In this document: piece by piece, positions 45,467 through 56,545 of the stretch | Layout: each line of letters begins with the position of its first letter | Numbering within the stretch: the stretch's first letter is position 1 | Assembly: GCA_021234155.1 (NCBI GenBank) | Contig: JAJEKV010000011.1 | Location: 2,172,001-2,236,000 of the forward strand | DNA length: 64,000 nucleotides | Reading direction: 5' to 3' | From: Isoetes taiwanensis | Taxonomy: Eukaryota > Streptophyta > Lycopodiopsida > Isoetales > Isoetaceae | Translations under genes and position numbers: made by a program | Notes under the pieces: generated by a model | Told to the model about the DNA's origin: nothing | Databases searched by the model: none | What the model saw: only the letters and a program-made list of their open reading frames with translations

Positions 45467-47826
45467 CCCGGTCGAAACTAGCCTAGACCTCGGCCATACT
45501 AGCATCGACATCAATCAAGGTCAATCCCTTATATTGTCTTATCATCCTGATCTTGTCTAGGCATATGACAATATCGTGCCAAAAAATCATAGGTCCAAAT
45601 ATGCCTTTACTATTTTTATCCCGTCTGTAATTGAATCCAGCCCCCAATCTCATGCTAGGGCTAATATTTGGTCAGAAAGTCTACTGACTATTGTAACATC
45701 ATATCGAACCATATTCCTGGATATTAAACTTATAAATTCACTGTTACAACAAAGTACCAGTATTTTTCTAAGTCTTACTGCCTATAAGAAAACTATTATT
45801 GGTCATCCTCCCCAGGACCACCTATTTAAAATGATGGACCATGTATAATGCCTTTTCATTCATGCTATCATATGTTAAACTTAGACAGTTAGTTACTGTT
45901 TTTGAATATGTCATTCAAGTGCCTACATATTCTGAGTTCTTTGTTACTTGTTATTTCAAACTAGAACATCCCTGTTTGTAGTATGTAAAGCCATTAACAT
46001 TTTCTCAGAATATCAACCTTAATTTTCAAGCAGTTATACATCAGCATGACCTACTGGAAATATTAAATCAGAGCATACATTGAAATATGACATTATTGCA
46101 TTTAACCATTCTACTGTATGCATATGGATCCAATAGAGTGTATCAAAACTATATCTCATAAAACTTCAATATGTAATGTTTAAAGACAGCATCTTAGAGA
46201 CCATTGCCAAAACATGTTCTGGAAAAGCATTTCAAAATTTTCCAGAAAGTTTGCCACGAAAAACCAGCCTTAATGTATCTTTATCAGTATTATAGTTTCA
46301 GGCTTTTTGACTTATATAACCGTAATAAGCATAATGTAAAACAGAGTAACTGGAACTTTTTACCATGTAGTCTTCTAGACATATAAACTTTCACATCTTG
46401 GACATAGAAGTAACTTTGCAATCTTCTTTTTTGACTTCACGTTTTTAACTCTCAGATTCATCACGTAACTGCAACTTGGACAAATGAAAAGCACAAAGGG
46501 AAGAGATTACCCGCACTGCAACCAATCAATACAATGTTAGCCAAAAATTGGGTGACATTGCAAGGGCCAAAAGGTACCTTGGGTAATCTCGGCTTATGGC
46601 CTGTTACCCTTTGTACCTTTTGTCCAAGCAAAGCATGAGTAAACTAATCCAAATATATAAAACATTTTGTTAAGAAAAATTTAAAAGACGATTATGAACA
46701 GATAGCTCAAACCTGTGCATGTAGATATCAGATCTTATAAGGACCTAAATGGTCATATGAGGCCACTCTTATTGTGTAAAGGGGAACCCCTCAAAGTGTA
46801 TATTCCCTTGAACTGTTACTGGAATATTTAAGAAATATAGGTTTAATACCTGTAAATCTTCTTGATCAGACCCAGCGTCCACTTCTGGTTGTGTTTCAGG
46901 CACAAATCCATCAGGTCCTCCTTTAGGATAATCGTTATTGTTCCTAGGCATCTTTGATCCGGTATAAAACTGCCTATTGCCTCCATGTGCTTCCCCCTTT
47001 CCTCTTTTCTGTGCCATTTCGGATTCAGCCGAAATGCCAAAGGATAATTTACTGAGATTCAGGCTTTCAAAGCAACTCAAGCATTCTTTACGCGCGACGA
47101 ATCGTTCGGCTCCTTCTCACACTCGAAACACGAAGCTAAAGAATTGGCCGTCTGTGTCATATTCCATGAGTCTTTTAGTAGACTTTTGTAACCCTAAAAG
47201 CAAAAGCCCGGGAAAAATGAAGAACTTGAGTGCTCTAACTAGCATCCACTGTATTGGCATGCATAAAATCCCCAAGATTATTCGGCCATCGCTATCCACA
47301 GCAGATGTCTTTACTAAAGCTGCCTTGCTAAAAGTCTTTGCCATTTTTCTTACTAAAAGATCTGTAAGGGAGAGTAAGTCTTACCGTGTAAACGGTACCA
47401 CTCGTCTGTGTCGGCTGACGTGTAGTTCGTGAGTTGAAGGACAAAGCGCCATTGCCTTTAGGGTTCTAGGCAACCCGTGTGAATTATCTGCTCCCGTATG
47501 TTAGGTTAATACAATCTCACCCGTACATATTCCTTAAATATCAACAATAGTAAAGCGTATTCTAATGTCATGTAAATGTATATTTTTATTTTACAACACC
47601 AATGTGAGTTCTATCTTCCTAAATCCCCATAAGTAAATTTCCTTTTCATATTCTAGGAGAATTCCAAATGCATCTATATTCTTTAAGTGTCTCTTCAAAA
47701 ACCATAGCCAGAACTGATCTCTATCTTTCTCATGGTATAATGTGCAATTACTGGTAATGAGAATGCACTAAACATCTATTGTTACAGATTCACTAGTATA
47801 CCTTTTTTTTTAAGGAATTTAAAAAA
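45467..47826 (-). repeat. truncated third unit of array A
   Basis: Contains the unit marker, block b and block a, but breaks off at AAGGAATTT followed by an A tract (47826), where array B begins. Block a here (47344-46850) is split by a patch at 47085-47125 in which every CAG/CTG site of the other copies is altered. Because a and b lie upstream of the next unit's ORF1, this fragment supplies the 5' part for the A2 reverse-transcriptase unit. Confidence 0.7.
46850..47344 (-). pseudogene. exon-like block a, unit A3
   Basis: Starts MAKTFSKAALVKTSAVDSDG as in A2, runs to TDGQFFS, then loses frame in the altered patch. It resumes as SCFESLNLSKLSFGISAESE to the DLQ|GT donor. See the note on CAG/CTG-site changes; the break may be artefactual. 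Confidence 0.5.
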
Positions 47827-49273
47827 AAAAAAAACGGCTTGAACTAGTCTATACTAGCACAAACATCAGCATTGGTCAATCCCGCCGCTGTCTTATCTGG
47901 CCATACAAGAACCGTTAAGTCCTAGATGGTACCATCCTTTCCTGGTATACAGCATCTATGTTATCATATAACAAACCTTTCCTTGATATACAGTTACAAA
48001 AATCTCTAACCTTTTTACAACATGCCTACTGAAAAGCCATTGAAGGTCCGAGTAAAATGGGCCATTATGCCTAATTCCTAATGGACACAATTAGAGTTAT
48101 AACGATATAACCCTTGTCTACAGAATATAAATAGACACTCTATTCCATGAATAATTTACATTAATCTACTGTTCTGAAATGCTACAGCAGTTAGCACACT
48201 TATGCAACCTGGCACAAGCCCGATCAAAAAGAACTTCCCATACATGAGCGTTTGGAATTTCGTATTTCTGCTGTATATTTAATTCAGAAAATAACAAGAC
48301 TATAACATACAAGGTAAAGTCTGCCAATGTATGAACAGATCACTTTTTTAATTCCAAATATTTCATCACACGGATGATAATCTATTCATGTAGTTTCCAT
48401 CAAGCCACACAACATAAATCATACCACAGCTATGCCATTTATGCACGGATCAACTTCTTGCATTCTGTGTACACTTGACCATATTTTTCAAGGATCTAGT
48501 CTCAAACAAATGTGCAAGCGAGGCCTTAGTATCAGTTTTACACACTGATCCGAAATAAACATATGGAAATGCCAAGTTATATTTCATAACCTTACACCAG
48601 ATTCCACATAAACTGGACTGTCATGTTCCTTGTCAATTACAGCTAGCAACCACCCCTATTAGATAAAGGGGATTAACATGAGAAAACAGCATATACTGTA
48701 TTTTAGAGACCCCTGAAATATAATTTGCCACAGTAAGCATAAACAATGGAACGAAGAATAGTACGAGGACTAAACTTTTAAGTCATGCAATAATCCTATA
48801 AACAAGGAGTTTCCATTACCAACTTAGAATGGTACCAAACAACATGGAGCTTATTGCTGCCAGTACAAATAGCACAGAAGAAAGATCAAGTACGTTTTGA
48901 AAAAATAGAAAACTTGGTCATGCTGGTAGAACCAGCACCCCAAACTGCATATAATCATGAATAAATATTACTTTAATGCTTTAATGCTTAAAGTATGAAC
49001 TGTATGTCAACATAACTGAATATCCTCAAAACATTATGCAGTAGTCTCAAAAAGACGTTTTAGCAGAGTACCTTGGTATGGAGAAATGTAGAGCAAAAAA
49101 CCAGCATGAGTTCACGCCTCAGATCACCTTTTCAGCCTAAACTTCCATAGTCATGCATTCAGGTTTCAACCATAGTCAAACTTTGATCTTGGTCACTATC
49201 GATTTACAAACTCCCAAGCTCACCTAATACAGTTTTGCACAAAAAGAAATACATTAAGAGGAGAAGCCCGTAC

Positions 49274-49386
49274 CTGCAGCCAACCAATACATTATTAGCC
49301 ATAGACTGGGTAAAAATGCAAGGGCCAAAAGGTACCTTAGGCTTCTCGGTTGTCAACCGATCACCTAATGTAGACCTTTTGCCCAA
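49274..49386 (-). pseudogene. exon-like block b, unit B1
   Basis: GKRSTLGDRLTTEKPKVPFG then PCIFTQSMANNVLVGC, ending at CTGCAG|GTACGG. It keeps the A-family residues PKVPFGPC-xx-TQ and AN-x-VL-x-GC although the DNA is clearly diverged, which argues for selection on protein in the common ancestor. Copies are also at 54653-54765 and 58728-58840. Confidence 0.5.
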
Positions 49387-49904
49387 AAGATCAAATGAGC
49401 ATGGCAGGAAATAAACTTAGTTTAAATATAAATATAAGAGAGAGAGAAAACTAATGTCCCATATTAACATAATGCAAATAAACTTTCTAAAGCAACACGG
49501 TTCAGAAATAAGTCTTGCATAATTAAAACAACACTGTTATAACAAGGGCACTTATCCCAGTGATTATAGGTATTAGCCTTCCAAATGGAACATGCAAATG
49601 CTAAACTATGCATAATAGTCATCAAACTAACCGGTCCAATCAGGGTACTTCATATTCACTATCCATTGTGCACACAGGCTTTGTTATTGGAGTTAAATCA
49701 CAGATTCTTAATACGAAATGGATGGTAAGCCCATCCCTACTGAAATACTTCCCTTGTTTTCACCATCAATTTTAAGATGAATGGCCATCAGTCATAGTCA
49801 TCTTTAATATTTAAATCCTATCAGAGCACTTGCAGAGCACTTGCATCTCTATTTTATATGCCATTTAATCTTATCTAAGCAGAATGCACTAAAATACCTG
49901 AGTA

Positions 49905-50442
49905 TCTTTAGTCTAAGACATCGTGTGATCTTCAATTTAAGTTTCTGGCTCTGCACAAATTGAGATAAATCTCCAAGGCTATGCTTAAAAGGGCCACAAG
50001 TTCCCTTATTGGGCAGATGGCTACCTCTTCCGAACCTTCCATAACTGCATCCATGCTGCAGAACGGATCGCCCAAGGCAGCGTCTTACATGCAAAAAGCT
50101 AGATCCGCTTCCAAAAACGACCTCAAATATCTCCATATCAGAAATGGGAAGTGAACAGATGTAAAGGGATTTTTCAGCAGAATCGTCAAAGGCAAACCCA
50201 TTTATCACTCTCAATGATAAAATCATTATAACCAAGAGTCGGCAGTTCCTCTTCTTGCATGCAGCCAAGCCTTGTTTCAGAAATGCTACATTATATCTCA
50301 GGAAACATGGTAAAGAATGATACGAATGCAAGCGTGCAACTGAAGATCTTCTGACCAGAATCTGCTTTGGGTATGCTCCACGGTTGCCATTCTTAAATGA
50401 CGAATATAGAAGAGCCAAAAGCCTTACGAAAATAAGCATCAC
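49905..50442 (-). pseudogene. block a counterpart, unit B1
   Basis: A 197-codon frame covers the position of block a and ends near CTCAG|GTATTTTAG, matching the A donor. The protein is unlike A's (SSSFLHVRRCLGRSVLQHGC-type). An alternative frame has ATGGCAACCGTGGAGCATAC at the left edge. Without a shared protein sequence I regard the coding status as doubtful. The copy in B2 (55620-55210) lacks the first third. Confidence 0.25.
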
Positions 50443-50956
50443 GCTTTTAGGTTAGACATAACAATGTGAAAATATGGTTAATCCACCAAAAAAATCTTTG
50501 AAATTGTATCGGGTGTTACACCAACTTCTTGCAAAAACCAAACATAAGATAGCCCTCTTAAAAAGAGGGCCTACAACTCATTTGTTTAGGGGGTACCACA
50601 TAATAGCAAATCCAATGCCATACACAAGTGCTTTGTATAGAGAACTTACCATATACAGAGATATACAAACGGATCCCAAAGCCTATCCACATAGTATTTT
50701 TGCAAACATGTCAATGCCATGTGATGCTTATGAAAATTAATTTTCTTACTCATAAGGGAGTCTATCCTTCATATATGTGTAGATCCAAGTTGAGTCATTT
50801 GAATAGCAATTAGAAAACAGTATATAGAAAGTGCAATTATGTGCACCATGGAATTAATGAAATGCCAACAGCTTTGCATTTTATAGAATATTTTATTCTA
50901 CACAATAGCACAAGTGGTTATACACCATAATGAATAGTTTAGAAATCCAGCATGTC

Positions 50957-52202
50957 ATCAGATGGGAAATACATCCCTAGCTAGAGATCAGAATTGGACT
51001 GTACAAGGCAAAGGTTACAATGTGGCCAGAATATATGCTCTGCTGGTGTGTGAACACGGAACCAAAGTCTCAAATCAGTGGGGTTGTACAAAGAAGGAGG
51101 CCACCAGGGTCATAAGAAAAGGGTGGAAATTGCAGTGTGCAAAAAAGGTTATCTTTTTTAGATGGTTGGTCCTCAATAAAAGTCTAAAGTCTAATGTTTA
51201 CAGGGCAAAATACAATGATCAAATCTCTGATAGTTGTCCTTTAGGATGTGGCCAAGCTGAAACATCCTGTCATATCTTGGCTGGCACCTTTTTGGGCTTG
51301 GTTAAGCCAGTACATAGGTCCTCCCCCTACCTCAGAGGAGCAGTTATATGACTTTTTAGCAAATAGCTCTCCATTCATGGACACCATTAGAACCCTTGCC
51401 CTTTGGACTATATGGAAGCATAGAAATGGTGTTGCTATAAACCAGAACAACCTGGATTTGAATGTCCTCAAAACTACCATCCAATTAGAGCTGGCGGAGG
51501 CAGCCATGGCTCATAGATTGAATAGGGGAACAAACTATGACAGAAATTGGGATGGGTTGGGATCCTTTCAAGGGTTCTATGCATTCTTCTCTTCTTATTT
51601 TAATAATCTTTGTGCTGGTGATGGCAGAGTACCTGGTCAACAAACACCATGAAGGAGGTCATATGAGAGAGGTACCAGAAGATACACGGCCAATGACTCA
51701 TCAAGAAGTTCTGGAAGCCTTGCTCTGGGTAAAGACGGAAACCATCATGGTCAAAACATTGGAGAAGATTCTGAGATATGAGGATATCTGGCAATTCAAA
51801 CAGGATCTCAGGCCGTACTTTGAAGACAAGCTAAAAATTTGTGTTGATGCAAGAGAATCTTGGATACTCTATATTCTGGACTCGGCGGCAGGGGCCGTGG
51901 GCCCCGGACACTTTGCTCTTCGAGAACACAACCCATGCCTTTGCAGTGATAACTCTCGATGGAGTTCGAGATGATTGAGGCCTCAACAAAACCTGACTAT
52001 CTTATATTTACAGTTTGATGCAGTAAACTTGAACTTTAAATTATTGATATTCTGGGTTTAATCCTTAAAACAGTGTTTTGCTTTAACTGATTTTGCCTCC
52101 TTTTGGAGTGATAGGCTTGGTTAAGGCCTTATAACAGAGTTCTACTCTGTACATTTTGTATTACTATGTATTACATGTAATATAACGACTCAGCCGTTTC
52201 TA

Positions 52203-52238
<36 letters not shown>
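50957..52238 (+). mobile_element. 5'-truncated LINE insertion in unit B1
   Basis: A 16-bp target duplication AGAAATCCAGCATGTC lies at 50941-50956 and 52239-52254, with a 35-base poly(A) tail at 52204. The matching site in B2 (56298) is uninterrupted, so the empty site is known. The frame 50962-51351 has the zinc-binding region FFRWLVLNKSLKSNVYRAKY then CPLGCGQAETSCHIL. A second frame (51248-51652) continues with TLALWTIWKHRNGVAIN, the W-x-IW-K-x-RN block of plant L1-like LINEs. A third frame (51537-51974, 145 codons) has acidic and aromatic residues and no known domain. It differs in type from the ATTCT-tailed LINE family. Confidence 0.92.
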
Positions 52239-52241
<3 letters not shown>

Positions 52242-52389
52242 AATCCAGCATGTCTCTATGGCTAAGAAAGGCGAACAACTTGCTTAATACATCCCTGCAT
52301 TAAGGCCCCAATTTGGTTCAAAGGTGTATACCTCTAAGAAAAGCTTTACACTTAAGCATACACTTAAGCTTGCATATAAAAAAAAAAAC

Positions 52390-52495
52390 CCTACCTCCAA
52401 CCGTAGAGTGGGGCATGATGACCCTAAACACATATATCTGAAATATATAGGGGCGAGACCCTACTTCAAATAGGAGCCATGCTACACCCTATGCT
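52390..52495. repeat. hairpin zone, unit B1
   Basis: Counterpart of the A nested hairpin. It retains GTAGAGTGGGGCATG and a GGGGCGAGACCCCT-like top, but the pairing is weaker than in B2 because the middle has changed (CCCTAAACACATATATCTG). Confidence 0.4.
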
Positions 52496-52880
52496 AGACT
52501 ATCTGCCAACTAGAAATAAACTTAGAATGGAAGTAATTTTACCTCAAATTTAGAAGTAGTAGTTGAGAACATGCATAAGCTCCCTGGAATCAAACTGAAT
52601 TCCAGCAAATGAACCTATCATTAGACAACATTAACATAAGCCAAGTGGCTATGCAAGACAAAGGGCCAAGTGGCAATTCTGGCATTGATGCCATCCATAA
52701 TATTTAATGGAATTTCCAAGCCTGTTATCGACTAGGATAACAATATGACTTCAAGCCGAGTGGCAATTTTGGCAGTGATGCCATATAATGTGTTTTGAGT
52801 ATTTGAATTTCCTCTAAACCATCAATACTCAAATTTGGTGCAATATATTATTCCAATCATAAATTTGATCAAAACATTAC

Positions 52881-53054
52881 CTTCAAATCTTGTTCGGGCA
52901 TTCTTTATCCAGAAATAATTGAAATGCTTTGACAACAGAATAAGGTCCATACATCAGGGCCACCAATTTTATCATATTCCCAGCTCGTTAGTTCTGCATT
53001 CCAAGTAGGAGTGATCATCTTGAAATTTGGCCCTACTTGATTAACAGGCTTGTC
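52881..53054 (-). pseudogene. exon-like block c, unit B1
   Basis: After an ATGCAG acceptor (53054) the minus strand reads DKPVNQVGPNFKMITPTWNA then ELTSWEYDKIGGPDVW. It meets a stop near the end and reaches a GAAG|GTAATG donor. The ITPTWNAEL part matches VIAPTWNKEL of A ORF1. A second copy lies at 56934-57117. Confidence 0.45.
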
Positions 53055-55209
53055 CTGCATTCACAAGTGTCGCATGAGATACTCATGAAGTGAAACTTGC
53101 ATTTCAGTAAATAGTGAACCACAATAACTCAAATTATAAAAGAGCACCTGCTAAAAGCCCTACCAATAAAGTTTGGCAGCACTGGTAAGACCAATGCACA
53201 TAAGTGTCATGAAAAAACCCGGCTTGAACTAGTCTATACTAGCACAAACATCAGCATTGGTCAATCCCGCCGCTGTCTTATCTGGCCATACAAGAACCGT
53301 TAAGTCCTAGATGGTACCATCCTTTCCTGGTATACAGCATCTATGTTATCATATAACAAACCTTTCCTTGATATACAGTTACAAAAATCTCTAACCTTTT
53401 TACAACATGCCTACTGAAAAGCCATTGAAGGTCCGAGTAAAATGGGCCATTATGCCTAATTCCTAATGGACACAATTAGAGTTATAACGATATAACCCTT
53501 CACAGAATATAAATAGACACTCTATTCCATGAATAATTTACATTAATCTACTGTTCTGAAATGCTACAGCAGTTAGCACACTTATGCAACCTGGCACAAG
53601 CCCGATCAAAAAGAACTTCCCATACATGAGCGTTTGGAATTTTGTATTTCTGCTGTATATTTAATTCAGAAAATAACAAGACTATAACATACAAGGTAAA
53701 GTCTGCCAATGTATGAACAGATCACTTTTTTAATTCCAAATATTTCATCACACGGATGATAATATATTCATATAGTTTCCATCAAGCCACACAACATAAA
53801 TCATACCACAGCTATGCCATTTATGCACGGATCAACTTCTTGCATTCTGTGTACACTTGACCATATTTTTCAAGGATCTAGTCTCAAACAAATGTGCAAG
53901 CGAGGCCTTAGTATCAGTTTTACACACTGATCCGAAATAAACATATGGAAATGCCAAGTTATATTTCATAACCTTACACCAGATTCCACATAAACTGGAC
54001 TGTCATGTTCCTTGTCAATTACAGCTAGCAACCACCCCTATTAGATAAAGGGGATTAACATGAGAAAACAGCATATACTGTATTTTAGAGACCCCTGAAA
54101 TATAATTTGCCACAGCAAGCATAAACAATGGAACGAAGAATAGTACGAGGACTAAACTTTTAAGTCATGCAATAATCCTATAAACAAGGAGTTTCCATTA
54201 CCAACTTAGAATGGTACCAAACAACATGGAGCTTATTGCTGCCAGTACAAATAGCACAGAAGAAAGATCAAGTACGTTTTGAAAAAATAGAAAACTTGGT
54301 CATGCTGGTAGAACCAGCACCCCAAACTGCATATAATCATGAATAAATATTACTTTAATGCTTTAATGCTTAAAGTATGAACTGTATGTCAACATAACTG
54401 AATATCCTCAAAACATTATGCAGTAGTCTCAAAAAGACTTTTTAGCAGAGTACCTTGGTATGGAGAAATGTAGAGCAAAAAACCAGCATGAGTTCACACC
54501 TCAGATCACCTTTTCAGCCTAAACTTCCATAGTCATGCATTCAGTTTTCAACCATAGTCAAACTTTGATCTTGGTCACTATCGACTGCAAACTCCCAAGC
54601 TCACCTAATACAGTTTGCACAAAAGAAATACATTAAGAGGAGAAGCCCGTACCTGCAGCCAAATACATTATTAGCCATAGACTGGGTAAAAATGCAAGGG
54701 CCAAAAGGTACCTTAGGCTTCTCGGTTGTCAACCGATCACCTAATGTAGACCTTTTGCCCAAAAGATCAAATGAGCATGGCAGGAAATAAACTTAGTTTA
54801 AATATAAATATAAGAGAGAGAGAAAACTAATGTCCCATATTAACATAATGCAAATAAACTTTCTAAAGCAACACGGTTCAGAAATAAGTCTTGCATAATT
54901 AAAACAACACTGTTATAAGAAGGGCACTTATCCCAGTGATTATAGGTATTAGCCTTCCAAATGGAACATGCAAATGCTAAACTATGCATAATAGTCATCA
55001 AACTAACCGGTCCAATCAGGGTACTTCATATTCACTATCCTTTGTTATTGGAGTTAAATCACAGATTCTTAATACGAAATGGATGGTAAGCCCATCCCTA
55101 CTGAAATACTTTCCTTGTTATCACCATCAATTTTAAGACGAATGGCCATCAGTCATAGTCATTTTTAATATTTAAATCCTATCAGAGCACTTGCAGAGCA
55201 CTTGCATCT

Positions 55210-55620
55210 CTATTTTATATGCCATTTAATCTTATCTAAGCAGAATGCACTAAAATACCTGAGTATCTTTAGTCTAAGACATCGTGTGATCTTCAATTTA
55301 AGTTTCTGGCTCTGCACAAATTGAGATAAATCTCCAAGGCTATGCTTAAAAGGGCCACAAGTTCCCTTATTGGGCAGATGGCTACCTCTTCCGAACCTTC
55401 CATAACTGCATCCATGCTGCAGAACGGATCGCCCAAGGCAGCGTCTTACATGCAAAAAGCTAGATCCGCTTCCAAAAACGACCTCAAATATCTCCATATC
55501 AGAAATGGGAAGTGAACAGATGTAAAGGGATTTTTCAGCAGAATCGTCAAAGGCAAACCCATTTATCACTCTCAATGATAAAATCATTATAACCAAGAGT
55601 CGGCAGTTGCATGCAGCCAA
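55210..55620 (-). pseudogene. block a counterpart, unit B2
   Basis: Same sequence as in B1 apart from a short deletion that removes the LQTRLGCMQEEEL-coding region's start, leaving 136 codons. Coding status doubtful. Confidence 0.2.
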
Positions 55621-56443
55621 GCCTTATTTCAGAAATGCTACATTATATCTTAGGAAACATGGTAAAGAATGATACGAATGCAAGCGTGCAACTGAAGATC
55701 TTCTAACCAGAATCTGCTTTGGGTATTCTCCACGGTTGCCATTCTTAAATGACGAATATAGAAGAGCCAAAAGCCTTCACGAAAATAAGCATCACGCTTT
55801 TAGGTTAGACATAACAATGTGTTAATATGGTTAATCCACCAAAAAAATCTTTGAAATTGTATCGGGTGTTACACCAACTTCTTGCAAAAACCAAACATAA
55901 GATAGCCCTCTTAAAAAGAGGGCCTACAACTCATTTGTTTAGGGGGTACCACATAATAGCAAACCCAATGCCATACACAAGTGCTTTGTATAGAGAACTT
56001 ACCATATACAGAGATATACAAACGGATCCCAAAGCCTATCCACATAGTATTTTTGCAAACATGTCAATGCCATGTGATGCTTATGAAAATTAATTTTCTT
56101 ACTCATAAGGGAGTCTATCCTTCATATATGTGTAGATCCAAGTTGAGTCATTTGAATAGCAATTAGAAAACAGTATATAGAAAGTGCAATTATGTGCACC
56201 ATGGAATTAATGAAATGCCAACAGCTTTGCATTTCATAGAATATTTTATTCTACACACAATAGCACAAGTGGTTATACACCATAATGAATAGTTTAGAAA
56301 TCCAGCATGTCTCTATGGCTAAGAAAGGCGAACAACTTGCTTAATACATCCCTGCATTAAGGCCCCAATTTGGTTCAAAGGTGTATACCTCTAAGAAAAG
56401 CTTTACACTTAAGCATACACTTAAGCTTGCATATAAAAAAAAC

Positions 56444-56545
56444 CCTACCTCCAACCGTAGAGTGGGGCATGATGACTGTCCTGCATATACAGAAATATAG
56501 GGGTGGCAGACCCCTACTTACAGCAGGAGCCATGCCACACCCTAT
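56444..56545. repeat. nested hairpin, unit B2
   Basis: Stems GTGGGGCAT/ATGCCACAC, TCCTG/CAGGA and GGGGT/ACCCC stack in the same order as the A structure but with different bases. It sits at the equivalent place in the unit. Confidence 0.5.

Larger units (their letters stand above)
31795..47826 (-). repeat. tandem array A, 6.84-kb units with reverse transcriptase
   Basis: Head-to-tail copies with starts marked by an A-tract plus CCCGGTCGAAACTAGCC at 31795, 38630 and 45467. The periods are 6835 and 6837 bp. Units 1 and 2 are complete; unit 3 stops after about 2.36 kb at an A-rich site. Units are nearly identical outside clusters of odd differences. Coding is all on the minus strand: exon-like block a, block b, then (past the unit marker) block c with ORF1, then the reverse transcriptase. 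Each unit also holds a second, diverged copy of its own start marker (38329-38500 versus 38597-38765). Confidence 0.92.

Noticed and set aside
31795-47826. Hammerhead ribozyme in the array A marker region, as reported for Penelope-like elements
   Set aside because: I looked on both strands for CTGANGA followed by a stem and GAAA. CGAAAC is present in the marker, but no CTGATGA core or matching stems surround it.
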